Shown here one piece after another: positions 32,506-44,430 of a DNA stretch of 64,000 bases (within the stretch, counting starts at the first letter, position 1; each line of letters begins with the position of its first letter). The notes beneath the pieces were generated by a model, which worked only from the letters and a program-made list of their open reading frames with translations, did no database searches and was not told the DNA's origin. A program made the translations under genes and the position numbers. Source of the stretch: Cladochytrium replicatum. Its lineage: Eukaryota; Chytridiomycota; Chytridiomycetes; Cladochytriales; Cladochytriaceae. The DNA is taken from assembly GCA_025526935.1 (NCBI GenBank), contig JAHLKD010000042.1, positions 1 to 64,000 of the forward strand, given 5' to 3'.

Positions 32506-33888
32506 CGTTTGAGCAGAGAATGAAGGAGGTGTGGCCATGCTTTCAGATATTGCAGGTATAAATACATAGAAAACTCGAATCCAGCCCCCAATAGGATTCG
32601 AAACAGGGGAGTATAGCTTCGTAAACGTCGAGTTTGTAATGATTTAGCCACATGAAGTTTGTTTTAAACAGTAAAACTGCAAAATAACAAGACCTAAAGT
32701 GGCTCACAAAATTGGTCATAAGACTAGTACATAGGGAAGGACACACGTCAGAAAGGTATGACGAAGTAGATGCAAAGGATTTGAGGTCGTGGTATCCAGG
32801 AAAGCGAGAAAGCGGTCGACAGAGAGGTCAATAGGTGTCTGTATTGAGAGCGTGCATCCGTACCCAGTTCGGCAGACAGATAATTCAGCAGCGTCAGCAT
32901 TGCGCCTGGATTTAGATCTGGTGGAAAATGTTTGGACAGCTACAGTGGCAGAACCGGTTAGTGCGGGAGGAAATGCCTTTACTCGGAATTAATCGGCCAG
33001 TGCAATCTCTGTCAAACGCTTAATACCTTGGAAACATTGGATTTATCCCTCTGCAACTCACTGTGCCGGTATTTTGCGAGCAGCTTTAACGATTTGAACA
33101 TTATTGAATGCATTGCCAGGTCCCTCTGAGCTCAGTGAGCCAACATGATCGTGTCAAAAAGTGGATTTTGACTAATCCGTCGGTACTCGAGTTTAAAGAT
33201 CCAACGAGCAGCGAATAAAATGGCTACAGACCAAAAAGCGAAATGCTGGGTCCGCACAGCACAATATTGGAATGATATTACATGATGTGTAGACGACCAC
33301 TCCTTTGAGTTGTCGCCGAGAGCATGCTCTATATTCAGCTATGCCTTCAACCATGCTGCAAATCCAGCATATAATGACGTCCTTCTACCCCAGAATGTTG
33401 CTACTTTATAATGTGCCTTGTACCTGGAAAGAATATAGTTTGATCTTGCGACATTGTCACACCCCGCCAAAACAGCATATGCAATTTTTGACAGACAAAC
33501 TGGGCACAAGTAGGCGGTGGTCGAATATCTTCAGGTAGGTTTGCGGTCCCCTCCATCACACATGCGTTCCATGCACAGTGATCAAGGGATAAGCAATGAC
33601 CGAGCTCATACGATGCTGTTCGCCCAACTCGCGAAAACCATAGTGCACTGGCAGATCATTGTCATCATCTGCGATAGAAGCTGTTCGTGCTTTTTGGTCA
33701 CAACGACGGACTTATCTGATCTTGCTTTTGCAGATTTTGCACTATCCCACACTCTGAGTTCGAAGCGACCACACCTGCACTCACGAACCGAGCGTTGGGG
33801 TACATCAAACTGAAACAATGGCGGGCTGTATAGATGACGCAAATGGTGGGTTTCATGAGAATCAAATCCTTCAGATCACACTGTAACA
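32506..33888. other. Intergenic, no supported gene
   Basis: Only short unrelated frames occur on both strands. I see no conserved domain, repeat or RNA gene. Confidence 0.4.
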
Positions 33889-34149
33889 ATGAGCTTTGCA
33901 GAGGCACTCGAAATTGTCACATCAGAAGATTCGGATCTGAGATTCTAGGCCTTTGTTCGACGAAGGACGACATTCACCAAGCTCTCAGAACTCCCCACCG
34001 CTGCATCTGATTTTAGAGCTGCTCTGGATATCAGACCTTGTAACAAGGAGGCGATGAGGTTCCTCGCTGAAGCAGAGCAGTTCGTGTTCAAGCCTGCCCC
34101 TCCCCAGAGAGGGAGTTCCATAATCCAGAGATGCCCAGACGTTAAATGA
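33889..34149 (+). pseudogene. TPR-like short reading frame with in-frame TAG
   Basis: From ATG 33889 the frame reads 19 codons to TAG (33946), then 66 more codons to TGA (34147). After the TAG, ELPTAASDFRAALDIRPCNKEA has the spacing of a tetratricopeptide repeat helix pair (A-x-x-D-F-x-x-A-L-x-x-x-P-x-N). The TAG may be a nonsense mutation, or its AG may be a splice acceptor with an upstream exon I cannot place. It is short and isolated, so a gene relic is likely. Confidence 0.35.
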
Positions 34150-34515
34150 TAGAGGAGATCGAAGAGGACGATGATGCGTGATGTTTATGCTGACTTCTAG
34201 TTCAATGCTCGAAATTGAAGATTAGAATGGGTGATTCTTACTCAAGTCTCTTCTTTTTTTGAATTTCATACGAGATTATTGTATTCATTTGTCGAAGAAT
34301 GCAAAACAAAATAAAACAACAAAGAAACTGGAAAAGAATCGTACTGGCAAAAGGAAGAGGGCAAAAATTCTACGTTGATTTATTTGAGGCAAAACATAAA
34401 GCAGCGAAGAGATCTATTATCAGGAAACTCGAAAAGCAATGCTGCTCCATAGCTGGAGCTAAAAATTGAAGGTGGTTCGCTATGGTACAAGCGTAAAATC
34501 AGAGGGGCTGTAAAT

Positions 34516-37224
34516 TTAAGCAGACACCGCTGTTTCTTGCGGTGGTTGGACGGTTGTGCGAGGAAGTTCGACAGATTCAGGCGGGTTTTGGTGCGACATT
34601 ACGATCTCGGATTGTTCGTAAGTTTCCTCCTCGGACTTCTGTGTTTGCTCAGGAAGCGCCTCTAGGTTCTGAGATTGTTCGAGCTCACCAGGGTTCTCAG
34701 GTGGCACAAAGTAGTATTGGTACATGAGGGTGCCATCGGGCTGCTGAACTGGAACGGCGTAGAGCTGCTGATGCGCATTTTGAGGAGCATTTGGGTCCTG
34801 TGTGGGCATCATTTCCGACTTAAGGCGGAGATGTCCATTGGGGTCCTGCATCTGGAGCTGCTGAAGAGCTTGCTCGTCGATGTTCTGGGTCACCGGTTGC
34901 AGTGCCGGCTCGTGCATGGGAGGCGGGTGTCGTTCAACTTCCACGCTCGTCGCGGCCCACAACTGCACGCTCCCATCTTTCCCCCTTCGCAGAGCGACAC
35001 GAGCACCGGGCTGCACTCTCGCAACGAGCTTCATCTGCTGCTCGCGCGGCAGCAACAAGTTTCGGTGCGTCTCTGGTCGTTTCGAAATACGGGGGGACGC
35101 GATACGAGAGGTTGGTGGGAGGTCTTCGTCGTGACGGAGTGCGATGAGCTCGAGGGACGCGGCGGCACGGGTGAACTCGTGGGAGTTGGACTCGGATTCC
35201 AGGGAAGCGATTTCTTCGTCGGTGCGAAGAATGGCGCGTGGGGTCGGGGTGGAAGGTGGCGGGGCGACGACGGTGGAGGCGGAAGGGGAGCGAGAGAAGG
35301 AGAAGAGTTGTGTTGCGGAGCTGAAGCGGCGAAGGTCACGAGGAGCGGGATCGGTTGTCGTAGCGGAGTAGGCTGACGTACGTCTGTTTGCGAACTGCGG
35401 AATCCGCCAACGTCCGGAAGTTGGACGACGAGGAGAGGGCGACTTTGAAGTCTGGCGAGCTGCTTCTTCAGGAAGAGCAAATGTAGCAGCACGTTCCTCA
35501 GCCGATTCTTCGATGACAGGATCAAGGGGCTGGGGCACGACGACTTCAGCAGTTTCTGGACCAGAAGGCTGGTTCACGGGCACCTCCGGTCCAGAAGGCT
35601 GGCTCACGGGCACCTCCTCATCAATAACAGAGACATTTGTCTCCACCACGTCGGCTTCTTGCCCGGTAACTTCGGTAACTTCACTACTTGTGCTGCTTTC
35701 CACACTTATGCTAGACCCGGTCTCGTTGGGGACAGGCCGAGTAGGTTTAACTTCTTGACTACTCTGTTTTTCCGTTTCGATGGTGAACTTTTCCAGAGCT
35801 TCTCGTATCATGTTATCTGATTTCTGTGCAGGAACTTTCCTTGCTGATTCATACATCCACCTGTTAACTTCCTCTTCGACTCTCGCAGCTTCGATCTGCG
35901 TGTTCACGCCTTCAACCACTCCAACTTCGCAAGCACGTTCGTTCACGAATGCGATTTTCATGAGGCGCTCGCGATAAAGCTTGATCATACCCGCCCGAGC
36001 ATCCAAGCTCCGCTGCCCATGCATCTCCAGTCCCTTCTGGTAAATCTCGGTCGTAGCTCCCCATTCTCCAAGCACTTCTTCAAGCAACGCACGATCCAAA
36101 GAGATTCCTGATTCGGCAGCCATCGCTTCTAGAAGGGCCGGGTCAACCGTGCGGCTTGCACGATGAGGAAGGATCATTTGCTTCACTGTGACGGAGGCTG
36201 GAACTTCAGTCGGGAGCAGGTAGACACCATCTTTTTCAGGGAGGGGAGGTGCGACGTCTTCCTTCGCGTAAGAGATTGGAGTGTCTGGTGCGGTGGGTAC
36301 ACTGGTGCTGGGAGATGAGGACTCGTCTTCGATGGTTTTGAGCGTTTCGTTGGATCGGAGAGAATTGAATGAGGGGGCCCGAGGGACAGTTCGGATGGCA
36401 ACCTATGAAATAGGAAATTAGCACCTTAATCGCATGAAACGGCAATTGAAGCATACCGGCTGCTGTGGGATGACATTTGGCTCAACTGCGCCGTCGTAAA
36501 GCATAGGAAACTGTCCGACTTTGCCTTCGTATTTAGGTTGCTTATCCCCCTTTCCATTCGAGAACAAGCGAGAAACAGCAACAGTTTTCCTCTTTGAACC
36601 ATTGATGGACCTCTTTAGGTCATTTGAAACAGACTTGATAAGTTTCGCAGCACCGTTCTTAGGCGAGGTCTTTGTGCTCGCTGAGTCGTTCTTCATTTGC
36701 GCAGGTGATACTGGGGGTGATTGAGGTGAAAAGTAAGAAAGCGATGAGGATGGTCGAGAATGTGGATCAGTAGGAATGGAGAATGTGTCGGATTGAGATG
36801 AAAAGGTGTCTCTTGACTTATGAGAACGGAAGCCAATTGCGCCCCGGAAGGAGCGAGGCGATAGGCGTGGATGGTTTCTGGATGAGGAGGTTTGAGGCGC
36901 TGTTGGCGGAGCACATGGAAGTGGATCAGGAACCGGAGGTGAATCAGTGACGGGATCCCATGAGGTGAACATGGTTTCCAGATCCTTGAGCGACCAAGGG
37001 TCATCGGAATTTGTGGGCGTAGGAGGTGTATGAGGTTGAGGGGTCGACTGAGCTCCATCTTGACTCAGCTTGAAGACGGAGAAAGTACGGAAGGCAGATG
37101 AGCGAGAGCGAGATTCGCTGGCCATACCTAGAGAGCCCCAGGACAGGTTGAGAAGGCGGATGAATGGAATCGATTTGACGCACCAAAGTTTGTTTTGAGG
37201 CACGCGAAGAATTTGGGTGGCCAA
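34516..37224 (-). CDS. Large low-complexity protein of unknown function (two exons)
   Basis: Exon 1 runs from 37224 or, more plausibly, from the internal MASESRSRSS (ATG at 37125) down to 36457. A 54-nt intron (36403-36456, GTATGC...ATAG) joins in phase to exon 2 (34516-36402). The product is about 851-884 residues. The first third is Ser/Pro-rich (KTSPKNGAAKLIKSVSNDLKR). The middle has a helical, charged segment that looks folded (VDPALLEAMAAESGISLDRALLEEVL... ARAGMIKLYRERLMKIAFVNERA, about 35830-36150). The rest is Glu/Thr/Pro-rich and disordered, including an 11-residue repeat (VPVNQPSGPE) near 35560-35620. No family was recognised. Its start lies about 110-210 bp from the 3' end of SEH1 on the same strand. 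Confidence 0.75.
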
Positions 37225-37334
37225 AGACTGCGCCGTGGGAACAGATTGGTTGGTGGTGGACCAATGGAAAATTTATCTGTTGAGTTCAATATTAAACAGT
37301 GCGCCGTCCAGCATGAACGGATTGGACCAATTGT

Positions 37335-38843
37335 TCAAATATATTCGCCTTCGGAGGCTGCCTCGGTCTCCTTCTCTCGCATCATAGCTGGGTCGTAGGG
37401 ATCCCCACCCCATACAGAAGCAATCATGGCTCCAGGTGCTGTTTCCGATGTTATTATGCTGATTAACTGCCAGCTGAGGGTATATGATTCTTTGAACAAC
37501 TGCATGAATATGGGAACTATTTAGAATAGAACAGCTACCTTTCCATAATCGGACTTTCCCGTCGTCTCCGCTCGATGCGAGGATAGTTCCAGTGACATTC
37601 CACTCGACTCTCCATACCTGTCAATTGGTGTTTGTTCAACAACTTCCATCAAGGTGGAGAATATCGCACCTCAGCCTGATGATCTACGAAATCTCCAACC
37701 ATGTCCACTTTGAATCGCCTTTTCTTCTGAGATCCACCACCAAGCGCACTGTTAAGTATTGCAGCACCAATCCCCCCTTTAGTCTTGTTGCTTTCCCGAT
37801 CCTCAGACAATTTGAAAAGACGTACATGACCGTCTTTCGAAGAAGTCGCAATCATGTGGTAGCTTCTAAACCGATGTTTAGATGGAGCTAATGAATAGGA
37901 GGACTCGTAAGCTAACCTGCCCATGTATGGTGCCCATGAAACATCCGTTACAACGCCCTGGTGGCCTGTCAGTTCATGAATAGAGCTCCACTTGGAGTTC
38001 CCGTCATGTCGGAAAACGCGTGCAGTGTTCTTCAGTCCGCATCCAACAACCAACATTTGCGGCTGGAATCGAGATGTGCTCCAAGACAGACAATGGTGAC
38101 TGTCTGGTTCTCCCTCTCCATCGTAAAGATCAAACTCTTCCTGTTTAAATGAAGATATCAAGAAAGGTTTCAAAGAAGAATCGAATAAAACATACGGTAG
38201 TAGTCCAATTCGATAAGTCTACGATATCGATTGCCTCGTAAATTCTTACTTTGCCGTTAGCACCAACTGCAGCCTGCACCAAAGAGCAAGACCATTAAGA
38301 AATCACGTAATTTAAAGCTGCGACGTTAATCCTACAAACTTGAGACCGAGATGACTTGGTGCGAACTCGACATCGTGCACCGCACCGTCGATCTTTTCGC
38401 CCAATACAGCCCGCAGAGCCCATCGCTTCCCGCTTCCAATCGCCTCTAATATTTAATCAGATGTTATGGTGGAACGAATGCCAAGTACGTCTTGCGCACC
38501 ATGATCCACCTCTTCCCAAATTTTTACAGTTCGGTCAAACGAGCAGCTTGCAATCACCTGTCCGAACTCGGGGTGGCACCAGGTAGCTTTCAGGATGGAG
38601 CTGTCGTGGGCTTTCCATCCGTCGTTGATGACCCAGTTATTCGAACTCTCATCTGTGTCCCAGACTTTAAGCTTGTGATCAGACGAGCATGACTGGCAAA
38701 AATCAATTCAGGGCAAGCTCCAAATTCGACATCCTCCATAAGTGTACCACCAAGCGCTTTCCATAGAAATCGTAAGCTATGTCGTGTATAAGGTCATCGT
38801 GCAGTGTGTCAAGCCTCGAGAGTTCGCCAGAAGTGGTCGACAT
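37335..38843 (-). CDS. SEH1: Nucleoporin / SEACAT subunit Seh1 (WD40)
   Basis: Seh1 is a beta-propeller shared by the nuclear pore Y-complex and the vacuolar SEA (GATOR2-like) complex. Seven exons fit: 38748-38843, 38489-38692, 38336-38443, 38196-38273, 37670-38140, 37539-37617 and 37335-37489, with introns of 45-62 nt. All phases agree and the product is about 396 residues. The N-terminus ([19 protein letters not shown]) and [47 protein letters not shown] and [31 protein letters not shown] match Seh1 closely. Two insertions, one near 37740-37790 (Gly/Ser/Lys-rich), make it longer than human Seh1. The last exon was chosen because it keeps a protein-like frame; it is the least certain. Confidence 0.93.
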
Positions 38844-39062
38844 TGCAATTTCGCCAAGGTGTGGCGCTTCCGCTTCAAGAAACAGCATTCTTTCCTTGTT
38901 GCCGTTATTTTTACAAAATGGACACAACAACTTCCAGCTCCAATCCTACCTCTTCGTTATTTTCCCAAGAGAATCTCCATTTCTATCATTACTCTTTGGC
39001 TTTGAATCGGGGACTTTGAATTTGGTGCGATTCCAAAGCCACAGAATCTAAGCCTTTTTCTG
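38844..39062. promoter_or_regulatory. 219-bp divergent promoter region, SEH1 / BFR2
   Basis: This is the interval between the start codons of SEH1 (minus) and the BFR2/AATF-like gene (plus). No specific motif stands out; shared regulation is inferred from position only. Confidence 0.45.
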
Positions 39063-40800
39063 ATGCCTGTGAGAAAGAAAACACTTGGAGAACAGCTGGC
39101 GGATCTGGCAAATCCGGCACCATCAAAGTCGTTTCTAGACGATTTCGAAGCACCAACAAGGCTTGCCGAAGACTCTTCAGAAGGGGAGGAGGACGATGAG
39201 CGAGCAAGGGAGCATTATGTCGATGTCGGGTAAGCTCACTTGCTACTGACTTTATGCTTGACTGTTTGCTGATATTGATTGTTTAAGACAGAGTCAGTTG
39301 CGGACGAAGGCTGAAAGTGCAATCAGAGTCGACGAGGAGAAGTATCGAGGCCGAAGAGTTTCAAGAGTTGCACTTCAAGACGAAGACGATGTTAGGAACG
39401 GCATTGAGATCGATGACAATGATGAACCAGATGAAGATGATGAGGAAGATATCTCGGATCTGGGAGAAGAGGAAGAATACCTCGACGAAGAAGACCTCGA
39501 TGGGTCCGACGTGCGAGACGACGTAGCGATGAACTCAGCGTCCGAGAATGGGGACTATCAGGGCGACTTTGGTTCTGGTGATGAGGATGACGACGTATCA
39601 GATCGATCGGAACAAGATGGTGATATTCAGGATCAGCTCGAACAACAGGCGAAACAAGAACAAATTTTACTCAAGAAAGCCCACACGTCTTCCCTTTCAG
39701 ATGCTGAAAAGGGCCTCCATGTTCGAAATCAGATGGTATGCATGACTGCTCGTCAGTCTTGCGCTGAACTTATCTCGTATTTTTCTGCAGACTCTTTGGG
39801 ATTCGCTTGTAGAAACTCGAATTCGTCTCCGACGATCTCTACAAGTAGCAAACCAGCTCCCACAACCCAAGACATTCCAACTTTACTCCCCAAGCTCAGC
39901 TCCGGCACTTACCTCTTTGCACAGCGCGCTTCAGTCTCTCCTCTCAAGTCTTACGGATCTTAGGAAGGAACTGCCCCCGCCAATCTCTTTTGAAACGCGC
40001 AAGCGGCCTAGAGAAGATGATCAAGACGTGGACGAAACGTGGACGCAGCTAGATGATCTCGACGTTGGTTTTGAATCCTTCCGTTGGTCCGCGATCGACA
40101 AATGGAGCGCAAAAGTGGGACGAGGAGCTGGTGCGGGTGCGGGTGATAAAAAGTTTAAAGCTGTAGACGTTGGTGTGTCCGAGCAGATTCGAAGGGTCAT
40201 GAGCGATCGCGATCGAATTCTGAAGCGGACGAGACTTCGTCGAGGGGACTACAAAGTTCTTGGAAAGGTGAGCCTCATGAGTCAATCGGAAACGTCAGTA
40301 TTTAAGATTCTGTAGAAGGAGGAAGGTGGGGATGGTGATTTTGTTGGTGGGGCCGTTGACGCTCGGCTTGCCGATTACGACAATGAGATCTTTGACGACA
40401 CGGACTTCTACGAGCAGCTTCTCAAAGAGTTCATCGATAGTCGAATGACGGACGTCGGTGCGTTTAGCAATCCCTTTGGTTTTCGGACAGAAAAACTAAT
40501 TTGCCCACTTTTGCAGATGATCCCCTTGCAATCTCGATGAAGTGGGCGCAGCTGCGGCGTGCACAAAAGCGCCGCAAGAAGAAGCACGGAGTTGAAGTGG
40601 ACACGAAGGCTTCAAAAGGGAGGAAGGTTCGGTATGATGTCCATGAGAAGCTGGCGAACTTCATGGCACCCATTCCGAAAGGCAATTGGCATGAGGAGAT
40701 GATCGAGGAGCTGTTTTCTGGACTTTTCAAGGACGCGACGGAGGAGACGGGTGGTCGATCTGGATGGGTTGCAAACGATGGGCTCAGAATCTTTGGTTGA
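39063..40800 (+). CDS. BFR2: Bfr2/AATF-family ribosome biogenesis protein
   Basis: Bfr2 (AATF/Che-1 in animals) is a nucleolar small-subunit processome factor needed for early 18S rRNA processing. Five exons fit: 39063-39229, 39288-39735, 39791-40267, 40316-40457 and 40517-40800, with introns of 48-59 nt and consistent phases; the product is about 505 residues. The N-terminus (MPVRKKTLGEQLADLANP) leads to REHYVDVGQSQLR, typical of the family. A long Asp/Glu-rich region follows (39400-39640), then TLWDSLVETRIRLRR. The C-terminal part has NEIFDDTDFYEQLLKEFID, VDTKASKGRKVRYDVHEKL and NFMAPIPKGNWHEEM, the AATF/TRAUB domain. It is head-to-head with SEH1. The first acceptor (39287) was chosen to keep the conserved frame. 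Confidence 0.95.
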
Positions 40801-41025
40801 TATCCTTGCATGCCCCGGGCAAGTTGTTTATTGCACCCCTTCCTATTGCCGTTTACGTTATTTTCGTTTTGGGTTGTTGTTTTGTTTTAATGGATGAGTT
40901 CCCGATACAACGACTTGCACACACAGAGGGGTCTGGATCTTTCACACCCTGCTGTTCGTGCAACTATCTGTATCGTAACGACACCATGATTTCTTTTTCT
41001 TATAAGCGATTCTTATCGAATTTGA
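40801..41025. other. BFR2 3' flank
   Basis: T-rich non-coding sequence; no gene, probably the 3' untranslated region. Confidence 0.4.
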
Positions 41026-41700
41026 CGCCCACCATTAAGCCGGCGCCTGGTCCTGACAATGGACTGAGATTAGCGTGACTAGGTGAAGCGAAGATTAACG
41101 TTTGGAAAACCAAATGTCTGCCCATCCGGTAATCCTTGTTGGATGATGGCTGAGATGTAGGCCTGATTGGTTTCTACAAACTACAAAGCGTTGAACAGCA
41201 GCCTGATGTTGGTCTGACTGCTATGTCACACCACATGTGTGCATCGGTTAACGTGAAGCAGTTCCACGGGTCTCAAGCACCGCCCACCATTAAGCCGGCG
41301 CCCGGTCCTGACGATGGACTGAGATTAGCGTGACTAGGTGAAGCGAAGATATACGTTTGGAAAACCAAATGTCTGCCCATCCGGTAATCCTTGTTGGATC
41401 ATGGCTGAGATGTAGGCCTGATTGGTTTCTACAAACTACAAAGCGTTGAACAACAGCCTGATGTTGGTCTGACTGATATGTCACACCACAATAGTGCATT
41501 GGTGAACGTGAAGCAGTTCCACGGGTCTCAAGCACCGCCCACCATTAAGCCGGCGCCCGGTCCTGACGATGGACTGAGATTAGCGTGACTAGGTGAAGCG
41601 AAGATTAACGTTTGGAAAACCAAATGTCTGCCCATCCGGTAATCCTTGTTGGATCATGGCTGAGATGTGGCCTGATTGGTTTCTACAAACGTATTGAACT
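41026..41700 (+). repeat. 255-bp tandem repeat, 2.6 copies
   Basis: Units beginning CGCCCACCATTAAGCCGGCG start at 41026, 41281 and 41536, an exact 255-bp period. They differ at only a few positions (for example 41049, 41226). The third is truncated at about 41690. The unit includes GGCGCCCGGTCCTGAC and TTGGAAAACCAAATG, a small palindrome. No open frame crosses the array. Confidence 0.96.
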
Positions 41701-42203
41701 GTAACCAAGCAAATTTCTTACAAATTAACAGACTGATGTCGTGATGTGAGAAACTCGGAAGTCAAGCAGGTCCGACCCTTCCTTCACGATAAAAGTTTAA
41801 AAATTTAGCACGCCAACGACAAAAATTTTGTGTGTCTGCCATGTACGATGGCAAGTCGCTGTAAGATGTATTTGCTGGCTCTCGCTAATTAGATCCCGAC
41901 AGGGATCAATCTTCTTTTTCTCTCTCTGCCACTCCAGCTCCTCCCTACTCTCGCCTCTCATTCATTCTCTTGGTTGTCCACACTCTTTGCACGTGACGCT
42001 ACGTGTGGCACCTCCAAATTTATTGCATTGCCGACCCGTCGCTCTCGACGCTACACCAAAACAACTGTGACTGCTGTCCCCCCAGAAAAACCACCTACCA
42101 ATCCTGTCCCAAGCTAGGGCAGCTTTCCTTGCCTTTTACTCTCCTCGCCCTCCACCCTGCTCTCCAGTGAGAGCACTCGCCTTCTCTAGCGTTCGTCTGG
42201 ATC
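41701..42203. other. Upstream region of the gene at 42204
   Basis: Non-coding, with CT-rich stretches at 41915-41960 and 42060-42190 as often seen before fungal start codons. No other gene seen. Confidence 0.4.
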
Positions 42204-43478
42204 ATGCGTTCTGCCAATGTAGAGGTAGTAACTCATTCCCCGCGGCCGTTGATGTACGGCCAACAGACACAGTCGAATTGGGTTGGGTCAGGTAAGGATG
42301 CCTTGAAAGTGCTGCTGTTTTCGTTTTCTGAGCTATTCTTTATTACAGCTGGTGGCCCGTTACTGAAAGGCCAGTCTGTCACTGATCTTCTTCAGACCCT
42401 TTCTCGAACCCTCGATACCTTTGCAGCATCGGATGATATGCAGAGCCTTCTTAAGTTTCTCTGCCTACCACATTCCAAACGCACTGCGACCTCGCCGGTG
42501 GTCAATCAGTTTTACTCGACTCTCAACAAAGAGGCCGTAGACGACCTTCCTCATCTCTCACTCCGTGACCGTCTCCGTCAGAATTCCCCAACACATCAAC
42601 TTGCTGGCGCTGCGCAAAACGTGACATCAGACCTCATCAGTGCCACAGCACCAAACACCTCGTTGCAGATTGAACGCACCGACGACCAATACGTAGACTC
42701 TGATTCGTCGTCGGAGCGAGACACTGCACGAGCCCTCCTATTAGCCGCCGTCGAGTTTTTGAGCGTATCCGCCAAAGCACCACAAACCCTGTACCACAGC
42801 GCTGTGCTCCGGTCGTGGGAAGAAGGTCGACTGGAGCGATGGAAGCAGTGGCAGCACCGTCACCTTGAACTTCTTCAGCTCCAGGAGCTGAAACGAAGAC
42901 GGAGAAAGCAGTTCCTTGCGCAGCTGCAAGATCACCCGTGGCTTCAGGAGCCAACTGCCCCAGTCCAAGCTCCAGTACCCTCCAGTTCCGAAGACCAAAC
43001 CCGGCTCAAGGTGCGCCGGCAGCTGCTCACTAAACTCCGAACAACCAGAGACCCTCAACCCGTATCAGAGACCTCCGCACTACCGCCACCAACGACAACC
43101 CCTACACCCTCACAGTCAACAGAAACCCGCCGAACTGCGATCACAATGCTCCAGCGCAGACCGAGTCAGAAAGGCTCGCCAAAGCCTTCTCGTTCTCCGG
43201 AACCACCAACAAACGCTCACGCTGGAAGCCTCTCAAAACCACCTGAACTCACGTTCTGGGATCGTTGGGAAGCACGAGACACACTCCAGTCCGCGCGTCT
43301 GCGTGTGCTGACGGTTCTCGAAGGCGGTCTGCAGCGTGCCAACCGGCAGATTAGAGAAGACTCTTCGTCGGTCGATAAAGCCCGATATGAGAGCGCTCGG
43401 AGCAGACTGGAAGCTAAACGGAGTCGACTTTTCGAATGTGTCGGTCAGCAGGAGGTGGAGCAGTCGGTTGTAACATAA
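42204..43478 (+). CDS. Unrecognised coiled-coil protein (one 57-nt intron)
   Basis: The frame is open throughout. A 57-nt segment (42292-42348, GTAAGG...TTACAG) has full splice signals and is a multiple of three, so either reading is possible. Splicing gives about 405 residues and joins TQSNWVGS to AGGPLLKGQSV, removing a hydrophobic Phe/Leu stretch that looks like intron. An N-terminal helical part (DLLQTLSRTLDTFAASDDMQ) is followed by a strongly charged coiled coil (LERWKQWQHRHLELLQLQEL, about 42830-42950). A Pro/Thr/Ser-rich linker then leads to a second helical Arg-rich part (43250-43450). No family recognised. Frames on the opposite strand overlap it but look like shadows. Confidence 0.75.
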   Translation: MRSANVEVVTHSPRPLMYGQQTQSNWVGSGKDALKVLLFSFSELFFITAGGPLLKGQSVTDLLQTLSRTLDTFAASDDMQSLLKFLCLPHSKRTATSPVVNQFYSTLNKEAVDDLPHLSLRDRLRQNSPTHQLAGAAQNVTSDLISATAPNTSLQIERTDDQYVDSDSSSERDTARALLLAAVEFLSVSAKAPQTLYHSAVLRSWEEGRLERWKQWQHRHLELLQLQELKRRRRKQFLAQLQDHPWLQEPTAPVQAPVPSSSEDQTRLKVRRQLLTKLRTTRDPQPVSETSALPPPTTTPTPSQSTETRRTAITMLQRRPSQKGSPKPSRSPEPPTNAHAGSLSKPPELTFWDRWEARDTLQSARLRVLTVLEGGLQRANRQIREDSSSVDKARYESARSRLEAKRSRLFECVGQQEVEQSVVT

Positions 43479-44138
43479 AATCCTTTTTTTTCCTTTTGAT
43501 CCCTTTCTTTACACTCATTGCGGGATTCTTCTGACTGTGCGAGTATCTTTCCTTCCCCCCTTTTCTATCACAAAATTTGCGTCAGAATATTGTCCTTTTT
43601 TGGTCTGGACATAGAGTGATAACCTCAATTTTCTCCTCTAGAAAAGAAAAAAATGCGCAGTGCGTGATGCATTCAACCTTTAATTTGGATTTTGGTTCAC
43701 CCCGACCCCCCCCCATCTCAACAAATTTGGATGAGTGTCGACCGTTATTGTTGTTTTTCGTATGAGGGTGGGTGGCCATCTTGATTTCTCGGAAGTCTCT
43801 TTTTTCCATGATCTCTTATCTTACTTCTTTTTACTTCTGAGATTTGAAAGTGGTCCCCTCTTTCATTTGGACACAGTTTATTTCACCACTCCCCATCAGA
43901 TTAGATCTGAGCAACTATTTCACGATAGGATAGGACACGTTGTTTTAACCTTATCCCCCCTCCCCCTCATCCTAAATCGGGTATTAGTGCAGTTGGTGAT
44001 AATCTATTTTCCCCAGCTTCTTATTGATTGCTCTTTCGCCTCATACCTGAAACTTTTGCTTCATTGATGCAATACTGTCATTGTTCAGTGTTTAAAACAC
44101 AAAGTCTTTATTCCACTGCCTGACTGAATACTTGATAG
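43479..44138. other. Intergenic AT-rich sequence, no supported gene
   Basis: T-rich sequence with a C-run near 43700; short hydrophobic frames are composition artefacts. Confidence 0.4.
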
Positions 44139-44225
44139 TTCAGTAGTTTTAGTTTGCACCCTTCTTCTCTTTTGGTTCAAAAAAGTGATGGGTGACAAAT
44201 ATGTTTAGTTTGACGGTAGAGCTGG

Positions 44226-44273
<48 letters not shown>

Positions 44274-44430
44274 ATTCCTGTTTTCATTTGTTGTGTTCCA
44301 GTATATCCTTTCTTACTGGTTTTCTCAACTCCTAAAATCCTTGCAACGGCTAGGTTATATAGCGCATGAGGAAATGCTGTAGGGCCTCGTTCAGCGGCCA
44401 GTGTGGATATTGTTTACTAGTTGGGGGGCC
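44139..44430. repeat. Left arm of a ~290-bp inverted duplication
   Basis: The sequence from about 44139 to 44430 (TTTTAGTTTGCACCCTTC... to ACTAGTTGGGG) recurs as reverse complement at about 47886-48160 with few differences outside the homopolymer. It includes GGTTCAAAAAAGTGATGG and GGTAGAGCTGGAA. Confidence 0.9.
44228..44273 (+). repeat. 46-bp poly(C) tract
   Basis: Forty-six consecutive C. In the inverted partner the matching place is sixteen G, a T and four G (48041-48061), so the tract length has changed since duplication or was affected in assembly. Confidence 0.97.

Noticed and set aside
34875-35525. Plus-strand frames opposite the low-complexity gene (34675-35376) and a second minus frame (35031-35525)
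   Set aside because: The spliced minus frame 34516-36402 is longer, continues from exon 1 in phase and explains the region.
42637-43058. Minus-strand ORFs of 105 codons opposite the coiled-coil gene
   Set aside because: They depend on the codon composition of the plus-strand gene and have no similarity to anything known.
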